Of a stretch of 64,000 nt of DNA, positions 58,344-64,000 are shown in pieces. The translations under genes were made by a program, and so were the position numbers. Position 1 is the stretch's first letter. Every line of letters begins with the position of its first letter. A model generated the notes under the pieces. That model was not told where the DNA came from, searched no databases, and saw only the letters and a program-made list of their open reading frames with translations. This DNA comes from Aureobasidium sp. EXF-3400. Taxonomy: Eukaryota > Ascomycota > Dothideomycetes > Dothideales > Saccotheciaceae. Where the stretch lies: contig SWBL01000026.1 in NCBI GenBank assembly GCA_024195585.1, positions 124,001-188,000 of the forward strand, read 5' to 3'.

Positions 58344-60960
58344 GACGAAGCAGCAAGAAAGTCAGTACGATATGGATAGGAGTAATGAAAATTGATGGGT
58401 GCGACTGGTAGATGGAAAACCAAGGATTCAATCTTCAACGAAGCTTGGTCGGAGGTCCACCTACCGCTTGAAATTCTTGAGGAAAGAGCGACACATGCTT
58501 CCTTCGAAAACATGGCTTCGCTGATCAACAAATACATTCTTGTCAAATTTTGTACCAGCATGGGCCCTACCATAATATTGTCTCAACAGATTCATGAAAA
58601 TTGCGCGAACAGCACAGCCAGACGAGGTTCCTATGTTGGTCTTGGTCGCACTCAGTACCGCACAGTATTCCAACCGACAATCATTCGCGCACTCGTTCTT
58701 TTTGGTGAAGCAATTATTTTCAGCAGGTATATTGCATCGAAGTGGCTGGCGCATATATCTCATTCAGCCTGACCATCGTTTCGACCCCCCTTTTACACCA
58801 ACTCTTTCTGTAGCTGTGATATTCTAGCATGGGAGCGCAATGTGACGCGTCTCTCCGCCTCCTTTTACTGTCGATGACTTGGCTCAACTTAGTTTCGTGT
58901 GTCGCAATCGTGGTTTGATACTGGGTTGGCGTCAAACAATATGGCTTTGTCGTTAGGGATCGGAAGCTGCGGCGGACTTCGGGTTTCTATCAAGTGGTCT
59001 CTGCTGCACCCGGCATCGCCGAATATGCCGGTGTCGGAGGACGTTGTCGTCAATGCGCGTGGCCGGTCGCCACACGGGAATCATACGGCGCAGACATGTC
59101 TCGCACATGAGAACACGCTGTATACACGGGTTTAGTCTTCAGCATCTGGTGATCTGTCGACGTCGGCAGTCCACCGTTCTTGATCTTCGGTCGATCGGGT
59201 CTTGACGACAGGAACCGCTTGTTGATCCTGGCGATTCCTGCAAGACGCTGTCCCCATGGGGAGAAAGAGGAGAGAAGAAAAAAATGTGTCAGAGTATCGT
59301 ATATGGTAGATTTTGTGTGTCATCTCGAGCGGGGTTTAACATTGAGTTCAGACGACACCTCGGGTCCCGGGGTTGCTAGCTCATCGTCCGAGGGTCGACG
59401 ACATCACATCGCCGCCGAACCGTGACGATGATGGCTTGGAGATGAGAGTGGTCTATTCATCCATTGAGGTAGTGGGATGCGTAGAAGAAGAAAGGACGCA
59501 CAATTGCGTTGAGGAAGCACGCCAAGTAAAGTTCCAAGTTGTGTGCTCTTATCGCTAGGCTTAAGTCAACGTAAATCGCATACGTGCAAGTTGGTCGCAA
59601 TCGTCTTGGCTTCGATAGGAGGAGTCAGGAACCCGTCTCATGATCCCTGACACAGCCGATGCAGTGACGCCTTCTTCGTCAAATATTACCATAAGTTGAA
59701 GGATGAGACTTTATTCTACTGGGATGGCGTCGGATCGATTCGCGCGAGGACGATAGGGCGGGTTTGCGCTGAAGCGCCTCCATTGCCTTCAAACGGCGGT
59801 TGAATTTGTGTACTTTTTTCGTACTGCTACTGCATGCGTATTGTATGGTCCAACGGAGTGACCGAGCTGGTTATCGCAGATGAGGCGAAGGAGCACCGAT
59901 TCCCCTACGTACCCTTCTGTGTTATCGTGAGAGATCTAGGACCCATAGATGGGCCGATTCGAGATAGCCTGCTGATGTGCTGTTGAACATTTATGCCTAG
60001 ACGTGATTTTCGACGCTGCCGTGCAAAGCTTACGGCTTGTTGCACAAGACAATTGGCTGGCCAAGCGAGCTTCGAGTGCTTGTGGCGTGTGCGACCCTTG
60101 AATAAGCTCACGAATAAGCACACCGAGAGCAAAAAGGGTAAAAGGGAACAACGTCTTCTGTCAAAAAAATTACCTCTCTTCCAACACAACCGCGATGTTG
60201 GTCGATTTGGATATGGCGTGACAGCACGAGCCACAAAGTTGCGTTTTCATTACCCCTTCAAATTGTGAAATGAGATGGTAATGGATTGCTCTCTTATCCG
60301 GGGGTCCTCGTGGGCGCTGGGACGCTCAGATGGGGTCGGCCTGATCTCCTAGATGGGATCCACTCCATGCCCAGAACACCGCGCTGGGAAGATCGTCGAG
60401 ATTCGCGAGGACTAGATGACCGAATGTCTGTACGACATTCGAAGCAATCGGATTAGGGTGTGGCCGGGCAGTTTCTAGAAGTCTTCCACTGCGGCAGGGG
60501 CGACATTGCGACTGAAGCATAAGCAGAATCTTGCTGGTCATGGATGCGACGATAGGCCAATTTCCTGTCGTCGAGACAAGATCCTGGTGCCAACAATAAG
60601 CAAAGATTGAGAGACGCGCTGTGAGTGGTCTGTCGGCTGTGCCACTATCAGTGTTCTTGACGCTAAAAAGCAGCTAGAATGTTTTGAGTTTGGGTCGAGG
60701 CCCAGGCCGGTAGACTTTGGGGACAACCTTGAGACCAACATGTGGAGGTACACGGAGCACGCGAGCTTGTATGAGTGCCACCCATCTACCATATAAGAGC
60801 ATGTCTACACCCATCAATGGCGTTTCTATTTCTCATCAGCGACTGTTGCATTTCCTCTTCAACCTTCTTTACCTACAAGGGACTCTGAGAGCATTGACTC
60901 TCCCCCTTCACATACCTCCCTTACCTCTCTTCACTCGTTCCTAGGGAGATCAAAAGCACA
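58344..60960. other. Gene-poor region upstream of the permease
   Basis: The longest gap in the window, about 2.6 kb. It should include the permease promoter; one CTTATC (GATA-factor-type) word at 60293-60298 is compatible with nitrogen control but proves nothing. Open frames on both strands are short and unrecognisable. Confidence 0.4.
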
Positions 60961-62628
60961 ATGTCTTCTGAGAAGCCCGCATACATCGTCGACTCCGGCG
61001 ATGCCCACTCCGACGAGAAGGCACCTCGCCGTGGCTCAACAGCCGTCGGCGAGGCTGCTGATCTCTATGGAGACATCGAGACCGCCGAGCAGCTCGGCTA
61101 CGTCTCTCGTGGTCTGAAGTCGCGTCACATCCAGTTCATCGCCCTTGGTGGAACCATCGGTACTGGTCTCTTCTTGGGTATCGGCAAGGCCTTTGCCCAC
61201 TCTGGTCCTCTTTCTGTCCTTCTTGGTTACACATTCACCGGTATTGCCATCTGGGGAATGATGCAGTGTCTTGGTGAGATGGCAACCTGGTTGCCTCTTC
61301 CCGGTGCTATCCCTCAATACTGTGCACGTTACTGCGATCCCGCTATGGGCTTCGCTGTCGGCTGGAACAACTGGTACAACTCTGCTATCACTCTCTGTGC
61401 GGAAATCAGTGCTGCAGCTGTCGTCATCGGATACTGGAACGATACCATCAACCAGGCCGCCTGGATCACTATCATCATCGTTGTCGTTCTTGCTTTGAAC
61501 ATCTTCGCCGTCTCCATCTATGGTGAGGCTGAGTTCATCTTCGCTAGTGTCAAAATCGTCACAATCGTCGGCCTGCTGCTTGTCGCCCTTGTCATCGACC
61601 TTGGTGGTGCACCTAAGCAGGGTCGTCTCGGTTTCCGCTACTGGGTTACCCCCGATGCTGGTGGCATGAAGGAGTACATCGGCAAGGCTGACACTGGTCG
61701 CTTCCTCGGCCTGTTCGCCACTCTGATCAACGCTACTTTCTCGTACGGTGGTGTTGAGATGGTCGCCGTTGCTGCTGGTGAGGCTGAGAACCCCAGAAAG
61801 AACATCCCTAAGGCCGTTCGTCGTGTCTTCTGGCGTATCCTGTTCTTCTACGTCCTTGGATCTCTCGCTATCGGTGTCACTGTCAGCTCGGACAACCCCC
61901 AGCTCACTGCTGGCGGTGTTGGTGCAAAGTCTTCTCCTTGGGTCATCGCCATCCAGAGCGCTGGTATCCCTGCATTGCCTTCAATCATCAACGCTGTCAT
62001 CTTGACCTCTGCTTCGTCGTCAGCCAACGCCTTCTTGTTCAGTGGTTCTCGTTACCTCTTCGCCCTTGCCCAGAACGGTCAAGCACCCAAGATCTTCCTC
62101 AAGTGTTCCAAGAGCGGTGTCCCTTACTACGCCGTCCTTGTCACCGCTTCGATCTCGCTTCTTACCTACATGAGCATCAGCTCCGGTGCCAGCACCGTCT
62201 TCAACTGGTTCCAGAACCTGTGCTCCATTGCCAACCTGATCACCTGGATCAACATCTTGATCGCATACATCCAGTTCCGCAAGGCACTGATCGCCCAAGG
62301 TGTCGATCGCAACAGCCTCGTCATGAAGAGCAAGTGGCAGCCATGGACCGCATACATCTCCTTGGCCTACTTCTCCATGATTCTGCTGTTCAACGGATTC
62401 GCAGTCTTCACCAAGGGCAGATGGAGCATCGACGACTTCATCACCGCTTACATCGGTATCCCCATCTACATCGCTCTCTACCTCTTCTGGAAGATTTTCA
62501 AGCGCGAGTCCTTCGTCAAGCCCGCACAGGCCGATATCTGGTCTGGCAAGGCTGCCATGGATGCTGAGATTTGGCCTGAGCAGAACCCCAGAAACTTCCT
62601 CGAGAAGATCTGGTTCTGGATTGCTTAA
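60961..62628 (+). CDS. Amino-acid permease (YAT family)
   Basis: Intronless 555-residue plasma-membrane transporter of the fungal amino-acid/polyamine/organocation group. A charged N-terminus is followed by YVSRGLKSRHIQFIALGGTI and GTGLFLGIGKAF, the first-helix signature. About twelve membrane segments follow. Conserved family words include LGEMATWLPLPGAIPQYCAR, FSYGGVEMVAVAAGEAENPR, SASSSANAFLFSGSRYLFAL and GVPYYAVL. Codon choice is strongly biased to C-ending codons (ATC, GTC, CTC), suggesting high expression. The helix-3/4 region resembles dicarboxylic amino-acid (Dip5-like) permeases, but substrate range is not certain. The ATG at 60961 has the context cacaATGtc. Confidence 0.93.
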   Translation: MSSEKPAYIVDSGDAHSDEKAPRRGSTAVGEAADLYGDIETAEQLGYVSRGLKSRHIQFIALGGTIGTGLFLGIGKAFAHSGPLSVLLGYTFTGIAIWGMMQCLGEMATWLPLPGAIPQYCARYCDPAMGFAVGWNNWYNSAITLCAEISAAAVVIGYWNDTINQAAWITIIIVVVLALNIFAVSIYGEAEFIFASVKIVTIVGLLLVALVIDLGGAPKQGRLGFRYWVTPDAGGMKEYIGKADTGRFLGLFATLINATFSYGGVEMVAVAAGEAENPRKNIPKAVRRVFWRILFFYVLGSLAIGVTVSSDNPQLTAGGVGAKSSPWVIAIQSAGIPALPSIINAVILTSASSSANAFLFSGSRYLFALAQNGQAPKIFLKCSKSGVPYYAVLVTASISLLTYMSISSGASTVFNWFQNLCSIANLITWINILIAYIQFRKALIAQGVDRNSLVMKSKWQPWTAYISLAYFSMILLFNGFAVFTKGRWSIDDFITAYIGIPIYIALYLFWKIFKRESFVKPAQADIWSGKAAMDAEIWPEQNPRNFLEKIWFWIA

Positions 62629-63482
62629 AGAGCGGTTGTTGGTTATGTCGTTGATGAAAAAAGATATCCCTTCACTTTCTTGTCGGTAGATAATGAGACA
62701 ATACTTAATGCTTTACACTTTTCATGCAATCTTCCGTCCCAGTATTTGACTTCTGTGATCCAGCTCCTTTGAATGATGTAGACGTTTGACCAGAGTAGAA
62801 CCGCCAGTCCAAGGTCCTCGAGAAGATGTAAGTTGATCGTCCTTGGATATTTGTTCCGGTGTTGAAAGCTTCACGGCCGCATGTCCATAAGTCGTAAAGT
62901 GGTGATCCAGAGAGATTCCTTAGAGAGATCGAGTAGAGGTAGTAATTTCACCTGATCATGAATTGATGTAAAGAAGACACGGGAGTGATGTGCTTGTAGT
63001 CAGATCCCGAAGGTGGAAGGACTGAGTCACTTGTCATTCGCAGGGCGCCGCGTAGGAGATTTGCTGGCGAAGTTTCCCGAATCCCGCGGCAAACACCTTG
63101 TTAGTAACACCATTCAAGCGACGGATGTGCTATTGTGCTTTCCCGCGGCGCACTTGTATTACTGGACATATACACGCGATCTGCCAGTAGGTCGATGCAT
63201 TTTTCTATCGAATTATTGAAGAAGACACGATCCCGGGTAAAACTCGACGCGACAGTGCAATACGGAAAACCAAGCAGAAATTAGCGAGTATGGTTTTCCG
63301 ACAAAGCCAGACTTTTACCGAGTAAACGCGACTCTTTTGCTTCATGCTGCACCATGTGTGCTACGATTACGAAACTGTCGCGAACATTCATCAGGAAAGA
63401 AAGCGTCAAGTAACTACACGATCATACGGCGTCAAGGAGTATCATTTCGATTTGGAGTTATCATTCGGCATTTAAGGCGCGT
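62629..63482. other. Convergent intergenic region
   Basis: Shared 3' flanks of the permease and dioxygenase genes. Nothing is recognised. Confidence 0.4.
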
Positions 63483-64000
63483 CTACGAAAAGCGCAACGC
63501 GTCTCTTCTGCTACTTGAAGCAGGGTCAAGGAAAGGTTTCTCGCCCAAGGAGCAGACACGATCACCCGCTCTTGCAGCCTCATAATCATATGTCGCCGTG
63601 TGCCACGTGGATCTGTTGTCCCAGATCGCGAGATCATTCTTGTTCCACTTGAAACGGACTTGCGCATCGTGGTTTTGTGTAACGAGCTGTTTCGGTCAGT
63701 AAAGCTGATAGACAAGCAGATGGTTGGATTATGTGACTTACGTTGAAGAGATACTGCAGCAGTACGTCGGACTCATCTTTGGTGACGCCATTGATGCGAC
63801 GTGTGAAGCCACAATTCACGTAGACACTCTTCCATCCTGTCACTGGATTTGTACGAATAATAGGATGCACAGCCTCCAATGCCGGTCCTTGATTGAGAGG
63901 AGAGCCTCGAATCGTTGTGCGAAGTGGATTGCCCAATCTTGCAGCTTCTTCGTGGAAGAACTTTGCTTCGTGAGTCGCTGTAAGTCCCTCGAGGAATTGA
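63483..64000 (-). CDS. TauD/TfdA-family dioxygenase, 3' part
   Basis: Partial: the gene continues beyond the window. Exons 64000-63742 and 63686-63483, joined across a 55-nt intron, encode the C-terminal 150 or so residues. Features include LEAVHPIIRTNPVTGWKSVY, YLFNLVTQNHDAQVRFKWN, and AIWDNRSTWHTATYDY, which carries the distal iron-ligand His. The Arg that binds 2-oxoglutarate is probably in AGDRVCSLGEKPF. These Fe(II)/2-oxoglutarate enzymes hydroxylate sulfonates such as taurine, or related substrates. The HxD metal pair would lie upstream, outside the window. Confidence 0.88.

Overview
The window reads as nuclear DNA of a filamentous ascomycete (Pezizomycotina, probably Dothideomycetes; the class is an inference). 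Genes are monocistronic on both strands. They carry 47-67 nt GT..AG introns with CTAAC/CTGAC-type branch sites, and they encode fungal-only families: the DASH subunit Dad1, KRE2-type GT15, DUF4246, DUF3632 and a Rho1 GTPase. Coordinates for spliced genes are my own splice models, built by joining open segments at consensus sites and checking phase. No transcript evidence was available.

Layout. 0.4-13 kb: PhoD-like phosphatase, an RNase III-like remnant, DAD1, a GH13 alpha-glucosidase, a Cys-rich single-pass membrane protein and a long-tailed alpha/beta hydrolase. 13-22 kb: a fatty acid hydroxylase-superfamily protein, an IFI6/IFI27-like membrane protein whose frame is broken, a protein with a candidate SUMO-interacting motif, a DUF4246 protein and a DUF3632 protein with an internal stop. 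22-27 kb: a mannan pair on one strand, a GT15 mannosyltransferase and a secreted GH92 mannosidase. 27-51 kb is the housekeeping core: an acidic protein, riboflavin kinase, the E4 ubiquitin ligase Ufd2, Rho1, a Siw14-type phosphatase, porphobilinogen deaminase, Golgi GDPase, a PPPDE-thioredoxin-PUL protein, mitochondrial uL2 and a mitotic B-type cyclin. 51-64 kb is sparser: a small probable GPI protein, a divergent Yfh7-like P-loop protein, a Cys-rich orphan, a decayed mitochondrial carrier, an amino-acid permease and the 3' part of a TauD/TfdA dioxygenase cut by the window edge.

Functional links are loose; this is not a biosynthetic cluster. The GT15, GH92 and GDPase genes all belong to mannoprotein assembly or turnover. 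Ufd2 and the PUL protein are both in the Cdc48/ubiquitin orbit. Riboflavin kinase and porphobilinogen deaminase make cofactors. Dad1 and the cyclin serve mitosis.

I did not find a new multi-gene system. The most unusual signals are in single genes: a dicarboxylate-carrier-like gene with a 5-nt micro-exon, a stop codon at a conserved position and two eroded carrier signatures; a DUF3632 gene whose frame continues 45 codons past an in-frame TGA; and a frame-switched IFI6-like gene.
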